A stretch of DNA of 64,000 nucleotides from Chitinophaga pinensis (lineage in GTDB: Bacteria > Bacteroidota > Bacteroidia > Flavobacteriales > Flavobacteriaceae). Below are positions 62,554 through 64,000 of this stretch, one piece after another (the first letter of the stretch is position 1; every line of letters begins with the position of its first letter). The stretch spans positions 1-64,000 of the forward strand of contig CAMCDQ010000002.1 of NCBI GenBank assembly GCA_945873505.1, written 5' to 3'. Below the pieces are notes generated by a model that did not search any database, was not told where the DNA came from, and was given only the letters and a program-made list of their open reading frames with translations. Position numbers and translations under genes: made by a program.

Positions 62554-64000
62554 TGATTTCAAAGAAAATTATCGCTTTATTATCGCTACTTTTTTCAGTA
62601 GTCTTTGCAGGTTTTTCACAAGAAAAAGTCACACTTAGTGGTGTTGTTTCTGCCGCAAATAGTAATGAAACTATTATTGGAGTAAATGTGACTGTTCCTT
62701 CAATTCCAGCCTACACAACAACAAATGAATACGGTTTTTATTCTATTACTATTCCAAAAGGAAACTATAGAATTACTATTAGTTCAATCGGTTTTCAAAC
62801 AAAAGAAGTTACAATCGATTTAATTAAAAACACCAATTTTAATATTTCATTATTCGAAAGTGGTGAAGAACTTCAAGAGGTTATTATTACCGAAAAAAAA
62901 ACTACAAACACGCAAAAAGCAGAGATGAGTGTGAACAAACTCTCTATTGCAACCATAAAAAAAATGCCTGTTGTTTTGGGCGAAGTTGATGTTTTGAAAT
63001 CGATTTTATTGCTTCCAGGGGTTACAAATGCTGGAGAAGGTGCATCTGGATTTAATGTTCGAGGCGGTGGCGCTGACCAAAATTTAATACTTTTGGACGA
63101 AGCTACGATATTTAATTCCTCACACGTATTTGGATTTTTCTCGGTTTTCAATCCCGATGCCATCAAAGATTTAAAGTTATATAAAGGTGGGATTCCTTCT
63201 CGTTTTGGTGGAAGAGCAAGTTCGGTTTTAGATATTTATCAAAAAGATGGAAACTCAAAAAATTATCATATCAACGGTGGAATTGGATTAATTTCAAGCC
63301 GGCTTTTAATTGAAGGTCCAATAGTAAAAGACAAAGGTTCGTTCATAATTGCGGGACGAGGTTCCTATGCGCATTTGTTTTTGAAGCTTACAGATAATAA
63401 AAACTCTGCCTATTTTTATGATTTAAATACCAAATTGAATTACAAACTGAACAAGAATAATAGTTTGTATGTTTCAGGATATTTTGGTCGTGATGTGTTT
63501 AATTTAGAAGGTAGTTTTACCAATATTTATGGAAATGCAACTTCAAACCTAAGATGGAATCACTTGTTTTCCGACAAATTATTTTCCAACCTTTCGATGA
63601 TTTATAGTGATTATTATTATGGTTTACAATTGGATTTTGTAGGTTTCAAATATGATTCTGGAATAAAAAACTACAATCTAAAATATGATTTCAAAAACTA
63701 TATCTCCGATAAAATCAAACTTAACTACGGCATTAATTCTATTTATTACGATTTCAATCCTGGTATTATCAGCCCCACGACTGCTGAATCAGGAATCAAT
63801 TACAAAAAATTAGATAAAAAATATGCATTTGAGCCTTCCATTTATCTTGAAGCGGAACATAAAATTACCGATAAATTAGAATTAATGTACGGTTTGCGAT
63901 ACAGTCAATTTTACAGATTGGGTGCTTCAACAGTGAATTTATATCAAAATAATGAAGCGGTAACGTTCAATAATGATTTGAAAATATATGAAAATGGAAT
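62554..64000 (+). CDS. TonB-dependent outer membrane receptor (partial, 3' end cut off)
   Basis: The first 482 codons of an outer membrane receptor; the frame is open to the window edge. It has a signal peptide (to about FSQ, residue 22), a carboxypeptidase-like regulatory domain typical of Bacteroidota receptors (about 25-105: LSGVVSAANSNETIIGVNV, TNEYGFYSITIPKGNYRI), a plug domain with LLLPGVTNAGEGASGFNVRG and DEATIFNSSHVFGFFSVFNPD, then barrel strands. It imports or exports an unknown ligand. An imperfectly spaced palindrome AATGATAAA-A-TTTATCATT lies at 62514-62532 just upstream. A SusD partner is not visible in the window. Confidence 0.9.

Overview
The window is an AT-rich chromosomal segment from a member of the Bacteroidota, most likely Flavobacterium or a close relative. 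The evidence is internal. Many genes are preceded by the Bacteroidota promoter (-7 TAnnTTTG, sometimes with a TTG-type -33 element). The window holds PorX, proteins with type A and type B type IX secretion (T9SS) sorting tails, a cyclophilin-FKBP fusion of the kind known from Flavobacterium, a fused LpxC-FabZ, and several small intergenic repeats of flavobacterial type. No prophage, insertion sequence or CRISPR array was found.

Layout. 1-6970 (minus): a compact histidine operon hisG-D-C-B-H-A-F-I, whose transcript begins with a putative attenuator, a 19-residue leader peptide with four His codons in six, followed by an intrinsic terminator. 7022-8689 (minus): a small membrane protein and a ferritin-like/VIT1 fusion. 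8891-10984 (plus): an LtaS-like sulfatase-fold membrane enzyme. 10986-13826 (minus): a VWA-like membrane protein and fabG. 14045-18756 (plus): an ECF sigma cluster ending in an MbnP-like protein, a di-heme MauG/MbnH-like peroxidase and a YHYH-domain secreted protein. 18819-26954 (minus): sucD and a lipid A/efp block (lpxD-like paralogue, efp, lpxA, lpxC-fabZ, lpxD, HD hydrolase). 27071-29110 (minus): an M13 peptidase lipoprotein. 29491-33263 (plus): porX, tsaE, alanine dehydrogenase and a DUF4258 protein. 33324-33783: tRNA-Val followed by a small GIY-YIG nuclease gene and a second, truncated copy of the tRNA 3' part. 34013-41590: an ABC exporter, proline dehydrogenase, aroB, arginine decarboxylase, a deoxyhypusine-synthase-like enzyme and an acidic-tailed protein. 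41639-47878: DinB-like protein, ppc, Lrp, M14 carboxypeptidase, an XRE regulator with five operator-like palindromes, and an acyltransferase. 47879-50796: repeat-rich spacers flanking rpsA. 50797-64000: pepT, yajC, a DUF1573 lipoprotein, nusB, a second ABC exporter, a PUR-family protein, the immunophilin fusion, trmD, rplS, icd, a T9SS type B surface protein and the start of a TonB-dependent receptor.

Most genes are housekeeping. The parts that most merit a second look are the his attenuator, the tRNA-Val/GIY-YIG arrangement, the ECF/MbnP/MauG/YHYH cluster, the palindromes around the XRE gene, and three copies of an AGCCC(C/T)GAT...AGC(G/A)GG repeat that may be a structured RNA family. Functions are inferred from motifs read by eye; no database search was possible.
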